A DNA stretch of 64,000 nucleotides from contig NC_090291.1 of the NCBI RefSeq assembly GCF_037392515.1, forward strand, positions 14,517,001 through 14,581,000, given 5' to 3'. Positions 25,301 to 33,668 of the stretch are shown here, in pieces. The position numbers were made by a program, and so were the translations under genes. The notes under the pieces are model-generated. The model made no database searches and was not told where the DNA came from. It saw nothing but the letters and a program-made list of their open reading frames with translations. This DNA comes from Haliotis asinina (Eukaryota > Mollusca > Gastropoda > Lepetellida > Haliotidae). The stretch's first letter is position 1; each line of letters opens with the position of its first letter.

Positions 25301-28300
25301 TGTAGAGTACATTGGTTACATTCTTTTGACACTGTTGCTGTTCATCTGTGTTTGACACAGAGTTGGTGGAGAAATGCCAATAAAGGACATAGTTAAAGTT
25401 TCGCCTGATAAGTCTCCGACATAAAAAGTTCTGCATGCAAAAGACTCCGACTTGTTTCCGTAAATGGGTACAAAATGTGAAAGTTTTTTTTGTAAGATGT
25501 GATCTTAGTGATATTTCTAAAATTCAAGTAAAATATGCTGTTGTATTCAGACGCTTACGGCAGACAAGTTTGGAGAAAACTTTCTTCATCATGGAGACTT
25601 GGATGTCAGAAGTAAGTTTCAGTTGCTTTCACCGAAGAAACAACATATCCTGAAATATAAACTGTGAACATATGTCATGTGATTATGATCTGCATGTGCC
25701 TGCATACTACCAATGTGAATGTCTGGTGAGTTTTTGCAGTGCCGTCGAGCTCACGAAAGTTTAACTTACATTTGACATTTCAAGATACCGTAAGCATAAA
25801 CTGGACTAAAGTTACACTGATAAAACCAGATGTTCACAATAACAGCAGGCAGACATGACCCCAGAGATAGCATTTGACATCATTAGAAAGTGAAGATCTC
25901 TGATAAATAATTAGAAAAACCTTGACCATTAAGAAATGATTTCTGGTGCAACCCGTGAAGGTCCGCGATAGAATAGACCTTCAGCAACCCGTGCTTACCA
26001 TAAAAGAAGACTATGCTTGTCGTAAGGGGCAACTATCAGGGTGGTAATGATAACAGGTGGTGAAAGATAATGATATATATTCTTAAACACTTATTTAAAA
26101 ACCAAAGAAACGTTTTACTTGTTTTCACTGATGTAATTCAGTGCAAAATGTTGTAAAAGCCTGAAATCATAGGAATGATTTTTTTCACAATTTTGCACAC
26201 ACCATAACAGCTGTTTCTTGTTTCAGTATTTGAAAAATGGTGGCATAGTGATTCATAAACACAAGACCTGTTATTGTATTGCATGGTGACAATCACTTGA
26301 CTGTATAGTCCTGACTCAATTTATTTACAAACAACGTTATGCATTTGCAATGCTGCTGAAATGTATATCTGCTCATGATATAGTCACGGTTGTACAGTCG
26401 CCAGTATTTCTTATCGACGTGTATAGGGATTTGTCGCTTCTGTTATATCTACGTATTGACTCCGGTCGTTAACCAATATCACGCCCTCTTGAGGACGTCA
26501 CCTAGTAAAAACTTGATGTCAGCAATACAGTTTTCTTCAATGCCTAACACTATCAAATTTGCTAATTGCATAAAGATTCAGTACATTTTACAGGTGGCTG
26601 TCAAAATTTAAAACAAACGTTGACAGGAGTTGCAGGCTATTGGTCATTGTTATGTCATTCCATGGTTAGATATTTCTGTTTTCCAGAGCAGTGGGAGACG
26701 TGCACATACAGATGCCAGCCTCTGGGATCGAAGAATGAAATCCCAAATGCAAACTTGCAAATTACCTGAAAAAGATTTAGAGCTGACCGTTAATGTTTTG
26801 CAACGTGTAAACAGGCACAGGATGCAGTTGCAATGTGTCATCGCATTTCCCAGAAATATCTGTTTTCCAGAGCAATGGGGAACGTGTACATACTACAGCG
26901 ACAGTGGTTGCCACCGTCTGGGATCGAAGAATGAAATCCCCCCTATCATGTCATCTAAACTCTATTCCAAGGCTTCAATCACCTATGGAAGAATAGAAGT
27001 CGTTGCTCAGTTACCTAAAGGAGATTGGTTGTGGCCAGGTGAATATATCGTGGTCACTACATGTTTAAGTGTTTCCAACCAAGTGGCACAATGGGATGAG
27101 CTCTGAAATGAGCAGCTACAGCTGAATCATGAGTTGAATCCGTACTCTTATCGGTTGCGGTTGTCACCAATAAAACTATTTTTGCGCATTATGTAGAACA
27201 ATGGTTTGTTAATGTCATATATTGTATTTGATCTAATAAGATAACGAGACATCAGTTAACCTTATTTAACTTCTGAATTCCTTTCAAAGCCATCTGGATG
27301 CTTCCACCCACAAGACCTTGGAAATATGGTGGATGGCCAATTTCCGGTGAAATAGACATCATGGAATCGAGAGGTATGAAACATGCTTTCTCTTTATGAC
27401 ACGTAATCGTAGTTCTCCAGCATTACAGGCAGGATTATCAGGATGTTACATAATTCTTAAGTTGTATAACCAAAGTTACCTGATACTGACGGGTACCAAA
27501 GTAGTTTTGAAAGATCCAACTGCACTGAAACGCTCAAACACACGCACAACATACACTCACCTACATGCCTATATAACTACTCACTCACTCATCCACTCAC
27601 CCCCTCACTCACTCGTTTCAATTTACAGGAAACGTGAATTTAAAGGACTCAGGAGGACATGACCGCGGTGTTCACGTTGCTTTCTCCACTATCCACTGGG
27701 GCACTTCAAGTCAACATCGGCAACAGTCTCATTCAGCGTCAGTTGCACTGAGTCTTATCACCAATCCTTATGTTGTACCTGACAATGTTTTTTGTCTTTA
27801 GGTCACCGCACGAACCATGTAACCAACTTACTTAAACTTGTTATCGTAAACAGGACGTGATACACGTCACAAAATAACGGCCATGCAGACACGTACTAAT
27901 TTCTAACTGCAATGCAACAGCGAATTCAGTAAACTACCTTTTATAACGAAGTGATCTATACTACAATAAGGATTTCTAGCCCGGATCATTTCCTGCATAT
28001 TATCGTCGAAATGCTTATAACGAGCGATGCTTTTGTTAACTATATTGTCTGGTCCAGACTCGATTATTTCCGCCATATAACGGAACATTGTTGAATGAGG
28101 CGTAAAACTCATTCACACACTCACTGGTGGAAAATACTAAGATCCGCGAAATTTAGAGCCTCCTTTTCATATGGAACTCTCCAAAGTACCGTGAAAGAAT
28201 ATAACTTCCTTCACGAAACTACGAATAGTTGAAATTGTGTCCCTCAGTTGCTATGACTGTGAAGTTTGATCTGCTGCAGGACAGGTTCTTGGGGTGATGG

Positions 28301-29321
28301 CTTCCATACTTACGCCATTGACTGGACCGCTGACCACATAAGGTGCGTTGGAAGAAATATTACGTTGATCCTCCAGAGGGAAAAGACAAGGAACGTTTAT
28401 ATCTCAGTGCATATTTGTGAAACATTTTGTAAACTCTTACCAACATTGTACAGTTGACACCGATCAATATGTAAACAAAGCAGTTAATAGATGTGTACAC
28501 TGGGGGTGAAGTCATGTCCATTCAAGCAAGAATTCTGTTTTCTCATCAATCAGGACTGAAATAGATCATCATCCACTTCAAGTCATGCCGACCCCTTCCA
28601 ACGGATTCTTTTCATACAGTCACCTCTCTGGCACCAATCCCTGGGCAAAGGGTGGCAAAAACGCGCCCTTTGATGGACCTGTAAGTTTTCATTTGAGAGC
28701 GAAAAGGTCCTTGGGTTATGGACATTATACTGAGTTTTAGTCTAACTGAAAGTCTTCTAACAATCAATCAATAAAACTCCTCCCGTTTCGTGACCCGTGA
28801 AGGTCCCGGGGTAGAATAGGCCTTCAGCAACCCATGCTTGCCATAAAAGGCGACTATGCTTGTCGTAAGAGGCGACTAACGGGATCGGGTGGTCAGGCTC
28901 GCTGACTTGGTTGACGCGTGTCATCGGTTCCCAATTGCACAGATCGATGCTCATGTTGTTGATCACTGGATTGTCTGGTCCAGACTCGATTATTTACAGA
29001 CCGCCGCCATATAGCTGGAATATTGCTGAGTACGGCGTAAAACTAAACTCACTCACTCACTCCTCCCGTTTCGGAAATCAAAATCATTGGACTTTGAATG
29101 TTATTTACGTTTTTCAGATGGGTCTTATTTTGAACGTTGCTGTGGGTGCCACGGATGGCTATTTCTCTGATTCGTATCATAATGGTAACGGTAAACCATG
29201 GAGAGACGGCTCTCAGACGGCCATGATGGACTTCTGGAAGAACAGGCACCAATGGCAATCTACCTGGCATGGCGAAGACGTCGCTATGAAGATCAAGTCC
29301 GTCAAAATGATCCAATATTAG
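7323..29321 (+). CDS. Gene B: secreted GH16 beta-1,3-glucanase / glucan-binding protein
   Basis: Twelve exons: 7323-7434, 10353-10451, 11743-11877, 12207-12328, 25190-25264, 25551-25611, 26871-27038, 27290-27373, 27629-27725, 28280-28342, 28554-28680, 29118-29321. They sum to 1,347 nt (448 codons plus TAG) with phases 1,1,1,0,0,1,1,1,2,2,0, all consistent. Residues 1-20 (MTIKIFFATLLVGLCYTS) look like a signal peptide; this is the first in-frame ATG, with A at -3. Residues about 38-116 form an N-terminal domain resembling the carbohydrate-binding region (CBM39 type) of glucan-recognition proteins, a weak assignment. GH16 begins near VMFDDFHSSHLDSSKWRHEI and has TLTADKFGENFL, YGRIEVVAQLPKGDW, then E278-I-D280-I-M-E283, so both catalytic glutamates are kept, unlike many insect binding-only homologues. 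Expected role: extracellular cleavage or recognition of beta-1,3-glucan. Exon 9 has a weak donor (see its entry). Intron 4 is 12.9 kb because of a giant mobile inverted repeat. AATAAA follows at 29,358. Confidence 0.85.
8397..8566 (-). other. Exon-like open stretch, unidentified
   Basis: On the minus strand an open frame of about 56 codons (IEIVFLSVANSVERLYSEDK..., RFARKDEWRIWKIMFDL) is bounded by a CTGGCAG acceptor-like site and a perfect GTAAGT donor-like site. The frame continues open past the donor. I do not recognise the protein. It lies inside intron 1 of gene B and could be a LINE ORF1-like relic, an exon of a nested gene, or chance. The unit-2 copy at 41,445-41,614 has one replacement (D to G). 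Confidence 0.2.
9093..9398 (-). mobile_element. LINE fragment, 3' end of the reverse-transcriptase ORF
   Basis: The open frame ends with a CLYCH...VEGELLETNC pattern preceded by FRPAVKNRC. This resembles the Cys-rich tail that closes many non-LTR retrotransposon polyproteins (C-x2-C, then VE-x-E, then C). It is downstream, on the same strand, of the reverse-transcriptase piece at 9,774-9,962, and a SINE sits between them. Assignment of the tail alone is tentative. Confidence 0.4.
9522..9740 (+). repeat. Abalone-type SINE, nearly full length
   Basis: (GTGA)n head, TACGCCGCACTCAGCAATAT, GGCGGCGGTCTGTAAATAAT, CCAGACAATCCAGTGATCAA, and TGACCACCCGATCCCGTTAG in order. The 3' tail is shortened. It sits between the two LINE fragments. 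Confidence 0.85.
9774..9962 (-). mobile_element. LINE reverse-transcriptase fragment
   Basis: The minus-strand frame contains PYFKYNIGIRQGCTLSPQ at about 9,843-9,897, a clear match to the G-[VI]-R-Q-G-C-x-L-S-P motif of non-LTR reverse transcriptases. The frame then runs into unrelated sequence, so it is a dead fragment, located in intron 1 of gene B. Confidence 0.65.
10058..10292 (+). repeat. Abalone-type SINE, old diverged copy
   Basis: All main blocks are present in order but with many changes (for example GCGCCCTAATCAGCAATATT). It ends about 60 bases before exon 2 of gene B. Confidence 0.65.
10890..11590. repeat. Degenerate tandem repeat in intron 2 of gene B
   Basis: Phrases such as TAGATCATTCAGTGACT, TGTTTGGAGGTCATCTA and AGGAGATCATCTGTTGA recur irregularly about every 50-70 bases, rich in GATC. 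No coding content is seen. The unit-2 copy lies at about 43,938-44,640 and has one 2-base indel. Confidence 0.6.
12024..12140 (-). repeat. SINE fragment in intron 3 of gene B
   Basis: Reverse-strand blocks CAACCCATGCTTG, GGCGACTAAC, TCGCTGACT and GGATTATTTATAGATC are seen with deletions between them. The unit-2 copy is at about 45,075-45,191. Confidence 0.6.
12329..13244. other. First part of intron 4 of gene B
   Basis: About 0.9 kb before the giant inverted-repeat element. I see no repeat, exon or RNA gene in it. The unit-2 counterpart is 45,380-46,295. Confidence 0.5.
13395..15080. repeat. CCCATGGG tandem array, left arm
   Basis: About ten units of 178-185 bp; one is shortened to about 100 bp near 14,144-14,244. 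Each unit has two copies of CGCCCATGGGCGA-like palindromes some 20 bases apart, then AATACATCTTTTCC, TTTTGGAGGTTGTAAATGAA, TAAGTATCATGACACAAA and CAACTCATTTTGACTTAATT. The palindromes become degenerate in the inner units. Open frames across it on both strands are by-products. The unit-2 copy is at about 46,446-48,131. Confidence 0.85.
15157..15420 (+). repeat. SINE inside the left arm
   Basis: Full block order of the abalone-type SINE. The same insertion is present in the right arm (23,285-23,518, minus strand) and in the single arm (31,804-32,091), so it entered the element before the arms were copied. Unit-2 copy at 48,208-48,471. Confidence 0.85.
16329..17609 (-). mobile_element. Kolobok-like DNA transposon relic with THAP domain, 1,281 bp
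   Basis: The ends are AGGTCACAT and ATGTGACCT (9 bp perfect, extending imperfectly to about 20 bp) and both sides have TTAA (16,325-16,328; 17,610-17,613). The right arm of the host element and the single arm at about 33,032 have an uninterrupted TTAATATATTG at this point, so the insertion and its TTAA duplication are shown directly. On the minus strand, from 17,074 downward, MVNYCVAGICHSSK then LHQFPSNPVIRKK matches the start of a THAP zinc finger (C-x-x-C type, FP before a basic run); the rest of the finger is disrupted. TTAA plus THAP is the combination known for Kolobok elements. It is too short to be autonomous. Confidence 0.75.
18153..21545. other. Loop of the giant inverted repeat, unclassified
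   Basis: About 3.4 kb present once per element, AT-rich, without recognisable transposase. The only coding-like stretches are on the minus strand: 20,977-21,276 and 20,697-20,885 (see the separate entry). Unit-2 copy at about 51,196-54,588 is almost identical. Confidence 0.5.
20977..21276 (-). other. Unidentified open frame in the loop, Cys-rich
   Basis: Ninety-nine codons are open without a stop on the minus strand. The frame reads GGILFWFTPGLSIVL, then a stretch with five cysteines (GCRKAVECDSAQHC, SVDCLGEL) and an amphipathic segment LVSTLINELKHIHKDIG. Just downstream on the same strand a second frame (20,697-20,885) starts with a coiled-coil-like ELDRRLQRLNEQLQRQ. Together they could be remains of exons or of an element-encoded gene, but I recognise neither. 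The unit-2 copy is at 54,020-54,319. Confidence 0.2.
23285..23518 (-). repeat. SINE inside the right arm
   Basis: Reverse-strand counterpart of the SINE at 15,157-15,420, including the arm-specific variants such as TTATGTCGCACTCAGTAATA. Unit-2 copy at 56,324-56,557. Confidence 0.85.
23590..25010. repeat. CCCATGGG tandem array, right arm (inverted)
   Basis: Reverse-complement counterpart of the array in the left arm, lacking the extra short unit. The outermost block has five CCCATGGG-type sites close together, as in the left arm. The unit-2 copy is at about 56,629-58,049. Confidence 0.85.
25951..26043 (-). repeat. SINE 3'-end fragment
   Basis: CCCGTGAAGGTCC, CAGCAACCCGTGCTTACCAT and GACTATGCTTGTCGTAAG in order, minus strand. 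Unit-2 copy at 58,989-59,081. Confidence 0.65.
26687..26744 (+). pseudogene. Partial duplicate of exon 7 of gene B (pseudoexon)
   Basis: The sequence TCTGTTTTCCAG|AGCAGTGG with GACGTGCACATACAG and CTGGGATCGAAGAATGAAAT repeats the acceptor and the first part of the true exon at 26,871, about 184 bases downstream. It lacks about 16 bases in the middle, stops matching after about 60 bases and has no matching donor, so it should not give a functional exon. The intact acceptor could still attract splicing. The unit-2 copy is at about 59,725-59,782. Confidence 0.75.
27629..27735 (+). promoter_or_regulatory. Weak 5' splice site of exon 9 of gene B
   Basis: Genes A and C end this exon with GGATATGGAAG|GTAGCC or GTATAT. 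In gene B the corresponding end has changed to CAACATCGGCAACAGTCTC. The only GT that keeps the phase needed by exon 10 is at 27,726-27,727 (CAACA|GTCTCA), a poor donor. The resulting protein would lack about eight residues compared with A and C. Unit-2 copy: GT at 60,764-60,765. Confidence 0.45.
28036..28126 (-). repeat. SINE 5'-end fragment
   Basis: TTGTCTGGTCCAGACTCGAT, TTCCGCCATATAAC and GCGTAAAACTCATTC on the minus strand. Unit-2 copy at 61,074-61,164. Confidence 0.65.
28791..29061 (-). repeat. Abalone-type SINE, full length
   Basis: The most complete copy in the window, about 270 bp: ACCCGTGAAGGTCCCGGGGT at its 3' end, all internal blocks, and a (GTGA)n head read as CACTCACTCACTC. It sits in the last intron of gene B, about 57 bases before the last exon. 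Unit-2 copy at 61,829-62,099. Confidence 0.9.
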
Positions 29322-29357
29322 AGTTCTTCCCAGATGATCGTACAAATGTCACATCAC

Positions 29358-29363
29358 AATAAA
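29358..29363 (+). promoter_or_regulatory. Probable polyadenylation signal of gene B (AATAAA)
   Basis: Canonical AATAAA 37 bases after the stop codon. Confidence 0.6.
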
Positions 29364-29574
29364 TATTATTTGGCAGTCAAAAAGAGCTTGTTTTGTTTTA
29401 GACGCATAATTTCTGTACCAGTTGTTACTCTGTTTTCTGTGTTGATGTCGACCTTTGCTTTGTTTGGTTGTTTTAGGTTTTCTTTATTTCCATATATGTG
29501 GGGTTTTATATTATTTCTTTTTATTATTCGTTTTGATTTATTCAGTCAATTAACTATTTTTTTTTTTTTTTTTT

Positions 29575-29618
29575 GGGGGGGGGGTGGTGTGTTGGGGGAG
29601 GGGGTGTTGGGGGAGGGG
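29575..29618 (+). repeat. G-rich tract with quadruplex potential
   Basis: After a run of about 20 T, the sequence has runs of ten, five, five, five and four G separated by short spacers. The unit-2 copy (62,612-62,652) has a shorter first G run and a T run of different length. Confidence 0.6.
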
Positions 29619-29973
29619 TTTGATATGTCTACACCGTCACATGGCAGATGACTTACTTCTTCAAAGACGTGATTTTCACTGTTTTTCATGCCGCAGATGT
29701 GCTTCCCGGAAATGCTGCAATGATCAACCACATAGCCCAGATAAACCCTCAATAGGGTTGGACTCACAATGTGTGCTTCTTGTTGTAGTAAGACATCGTG
29801 CATATGGAGTGTGGCAAGGACATCTCCCTTCTACTTCACATTTGTCTATTTTTCTCAAAGGATAGAACCTTTGTTCCAGATGGTCTGAAGCCGACTTTGT
29901 AAGATGTGAGATATTTCTGTAAGATCGCCTCAGAATGCTTATGTTTTACGTGACAACATCTGGGCATAGATTT

Positions 29974-30058
29974 TCGATGCTCTCTTAGGGCTGAGATAGT
30001 CGTAAGTCAATGTTAATGTATGGCACTCACGACTATCTTAAGAGAGTTCCGAAAAGCT
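29974..30058. repeat. Hairpin-forming repeat
   Basis: GAGATAGTCGTAAGT on the left pairs with ACTCACGACTATCTT on the right, flanked by TCTCTTA and AAGAGAG, around a loop of about 15 bases. Unit-2 copy at about 63,008-63,092. Confidence 0.6.
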
Positions 30059-30177
30059 AGGCTCGGGTTCCCAAACATTATGATAACTGGCGTTTTCTAC
30101 AACGATTCCATAACATGACAAACTACCCCTGAAGATCCAGGTTCGATTTGATTTTCAGCAGGTTCGATTTGATCTTC

Positions 30178-30360
30178 AGCAGCGCTTGCTTATGGTATGA
30201 AGCGACTAACGACACATGTCATCGCATCCCAACTGAACATTAGCGTAATGCACATCGGAGCAGCTGTAAACTATCAAACAACTTGACTGACAATTGCAAA
30301 TCAATTTCGTAGATCTCCATGATGTCCAGACTCGAGTATTTATACACCATATCAATCATT
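30178..30360 (-). repeat. Diverged SINE fragment
   Basis: Blocks GCGCTTGCTTATGGTATGAA, GCGACTAACGACACATGTCA and, after a gap, TCCAGACTCGAGTATTTA on the minus strand. Unit-2 copy at about 63,212-63,394. Confidence 0.45.
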
Positions 30361-30404
30361 TTTCCCAAGATCAAAACAATTACAATATTTTCAGTTTATA
30401 ATAA

Positions 30405-33400
30405 CATGTCACAATTTAATTCTGGACTCACAAAAGTCCAGAAACTCTCAGCACTGTGGCCACTCTCTCACAAGGGATTTGGCAAAATTAAACATGCAGC
30501 TGTTATGTATATGTGCTAAGGATGAAAAAATGAAAACAATTTTTTTTCGAAAACTCGAAATTTAAACACGCTCGCCCATGGGCGAAAGTGTTTAATTTCG
30601 TCCAGAATAAATGTTTTGGAGGTTGTAAATGAATGCAAAAATGTTTATAAGTATCATGACACAAATTTCAGCTTGTTGTGACTTGAATCTGCTAACTGAC
30701 AGCGATTTTTAAAAATCTCGCCCATGGGTGAAAAACATATTGGCCCATGGACGAGAATAATTACTTTCACTGAAAATACATGTTTTTCCATGCTTTGCAG
30801 TTTTTAAATAAATGAACGTGTATTTATTAGTGTCTTGACACGAAATTAAGCTTATTTTGACTTAATTCGGCTAATTTAGAGTGAATGTTTAAAAAGTCTC
30901 GCCCATGGGCGAAAAACATATGGCCCATGGGTGAGAATATTTACTTTTACTCAAAATACATCTTTTCCCATGTTTTGGAGGTTGTAAATGAATGAGGATA
31001 TATTTATAAGTATCATGCCACAACTCATTTTGACTTAATTCCATTAATTTAGAGCGATTTAACAAAATCTCACCCATGGGCGAAAAACATTTAGGCCCGT
31101 GGGCGACAATATTTCCTTTTACCCCAAATACATCTTTTCCAATGTTTTGGAGGATGTAAATGAATGAAAGTACATTTATGAGTATCATGACAGAAATTTC
31201 AACTCATTTTGACTTAATTCCTCTAAATGAGAGCGATTTTCAAAAACTCTCGCCCATGGGGGAAGAACATTTTGGCCCATGAGCGAGAATATTTCCTTTT
31301 CACTCCAAATACATCTTTTCTAATGTTTTGGAGGATGTAAATGAATGAAAGTGCCATTATGAGTATCATGACACAAAATTCAACTCATTTTGACTAAATT
31401 TTGCGAATTCCGGGCGATTTTTAAAAAATATGCCAGAATAATTACTTTTACTCAAAATACATCATTTCCTGTGTTTTGGTGGTTGTAAATGAGTGAGGAT
31501 ATATTTATAAGTATCATGGCACACAATTCAACTCATTTTGACTTAATTCCGCTAATTTGTAACAAGTACAAGAATATAGACTTCCACTTAAATTTTCATA
31601 GTTTTCTTTTAATGTCTTGGAGGTTGTAAATTTATGAATGAATGTGTGTTGATAAGTATCATGACAAAAAAATCATTCCGGTCTTAATTCGACTAATCTC
31701 GCTCGTGCACGAAAATATTTTCGTTTGCTTGTTTTCTTTATTTTGCAAACATAATATTATGATTTAAAAATAGATGAAATTCTAATGACAATTCAGTTTA
31801 ATTTAGTGAGTTAGGTTTTATGTCGCACTCAGTAATATCCCAGCAATATGACGGCGGTTTGTAGATAATCGAGTTTGGACCAGACAATCCAGTGATCAAC
31901 AGCATGAGCATCGACCTGCACAATTAGGAACTGATGACATGTGTCAACCAAGTCAGCGTGCCTGACCACCCTATCCCGTTAGTCGCCTTTTACGACAAGC
32001 ATAGTCGCCTTTTATGGCAAGCATGGGTTACTATTCTACCTCGGACATGTGTTGCTGAAGTCCTCTTCTACTTCTGATCTTCACGGGTCCCGAACACAGA
32101 GCTTTACTTCCAGCAACATATACAGTACACTTAGAATACTAAGCCTTGAGATTCTTTTGAATTTAGGTATTCTATAAATAAAACAAAATTCAAGCTATAT
32201 CTATGAAGTTGAAGTTATTTGTGAAAGCCCTTATCAAGAGTGACCGAATTCCAGTGACAATGCTGGGACACATTAATAAACAGTGTTGTGAGATCTTTAA
32301 ACTGTATTGAAATATGTCTTGTCAATCCCACTGACATTCGCCAAATGTACCTACCTAGTAGTTTTAAGTGTACCTACCCAGTTTAGCATGTTTCGTTTTA
32401 ATAGTTTGGTCTCCATTTTTAGTAATTCCCGTTTGCCCGTCCCGGTTTTTCTTCGTCCGAGGTTTTATGGGGTATTCTCCTATTTGTCAGACCAGAAATA
32501 ATCTACAACAGGGATATGTCACTACAACAGGGATATGTTTTCCTTACCATTTGTACTAATTAGTATGCGCCTCGTCATGCTCCAGTGCACACAGTGACCC
32601 GGTTCGTTTCCATCGCAACTTCGGCTGCGTTTAACAGTTCTTCAGCCAGTTTACTGCATCAGTCGAAATCTTATAATGAATGAATGAATGAAGAGCAAGA
32701 AATATATGTGAATGAGTGAAAGAAATAATAAAAGAAAGAAGTGCATATGTGAATGAATGAGAAAGAAATAATAAAAGAAAGAAGTGCATATGTGAATGAA
32801 TGAAAGGAAATATGATACACCACGGCCATCCCTTCCAAAACATGCTAAAAAACGGAAAACTATCGTTAGATCACATGTGTTAACATCAGCTTGTTATTGT
32901 CTCCCTGGTCAGACGTAACAATTGTCAGACAGGTTAAAACAACCAACTATCTGGTTGACTGCACAGCTGCCTGTTGACGTAGTATACCCACATCCCCTAC
33001 TTTTCCTGCGTAACCTTCATCTACATCACCTTCATTAATATATTGAGCAGAGAGCTCAGAAGGTCGTATAGCTGTAACCACTGAACCGTGGCGTCTCTCT
33101 GCTCCCAAGTTCCCAAGTGGGGGTGTCCTTCTCTACCTCTACAATCTCAACGCATGCATCTTTTCACTAAAATGTGATGTTATACATAATCATAAGAGTA
33201 TTTTATGTATTATTCAGTTGATAAATTATTATTTTATGATACATATATGTATGACATGCTGGACATGTATAAGGCAATTTGTGTTAATTTACCAGTCCCA
33301 TTCTTATTTTCATAAAGCATAAAAAGACATTAATCTATCACAGAGTTTTGTGATTCTTTCACTCCAACATGGTTGCTAAATCCCCTCTGATCATCGTATT

Positions 33401-33407
33401 TTGACTC
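30405..33407 (+). mobile_element. Single arm of the giant-element family (arm 3)
   Basis: Colinear with the left arm of the 11.9-kb element: an end CATGTCACAATTTAATTC, the CCCATGGG array (about 30,565-31,700), the arm SINE (31,804-32,091), a TGAA run (about 32,675), the uninterrupted TTAATATATTG site near 33,032 where the left arm has the 1,281-bp insertion, and an inner part that matches the right arm rather than the left from about 33,250 to 33,407. It differs from the other arms by roughly 4% in a sample. There is no inverted partner nearby. Confidence 0.8.
31804..32091 (+). repeat. SINE inside the single arm
   Basis: Same insertion as in the two arms of the large element (TTATGTCGCACTCAGTAATA variant), with a fuller 3' tail ending GATCTTCACGGGTCCC. 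Confidence 0.85.
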
Positions 33408-33416
33408 TCTCATACC

Positions 33417-33668
33417 ATGCCCCGTACAGGCAGACCTCGAGTTACCACTGCAGCCCAAGATCGTACGTCTGGGTACAACAGTTTCCTGATCGTACTGCCA
33501 CGGGTGAGGGCACAGCAGACAGGGTGCCTGGACCTCAGAGGATATCCGGTCAAATTGTACGCAACAGGTTGAAAGACATTGGTCTCAGAACCAGGAAGCC
33601 TGATATTGGGGTCGTGCTACGTCGTCCCCATCGCACCCAACGTGTCCGTTATCAAAATGCATCCACTT
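33417..33668 (+). mobile_element. Tc1/mariner transposase fragment
   Basis: Pieces in different frames resemble the DNA-binding half of Tc1-like transposases: TGRPRVTTAAQDR first, then RISGQIVRNRLKDIGLRTRK and RRPHRTQRVRYQNA. It starts just where arm 3 stops matching its relatives and ends about 260 bases before gene C. No inverted terminal repeats are seen. Confidence 0.6.

Larger units (their letters stand above)
29364..30404. other. Intergenic region downstream of gene B
   Basis: It contains a T-run followed by a G-rich tract, a hairpin repeat at 29,974-30,058 and a diverged SINE at 30,178-30,360. No exon is recognised. In particular, none of the six N-terminal exons of gene B has a counterpart here that could serve gene C. 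Confidence 0.55.

Noticed and set aside
26630-27106. A 158-codon open frame on the + strand (and its copy at 59,668-60,144)
   Set aside because: It reads through the pseudoexon, an intron piece, the true exon 7 and its donor; only 26,871-27,038 is coding.
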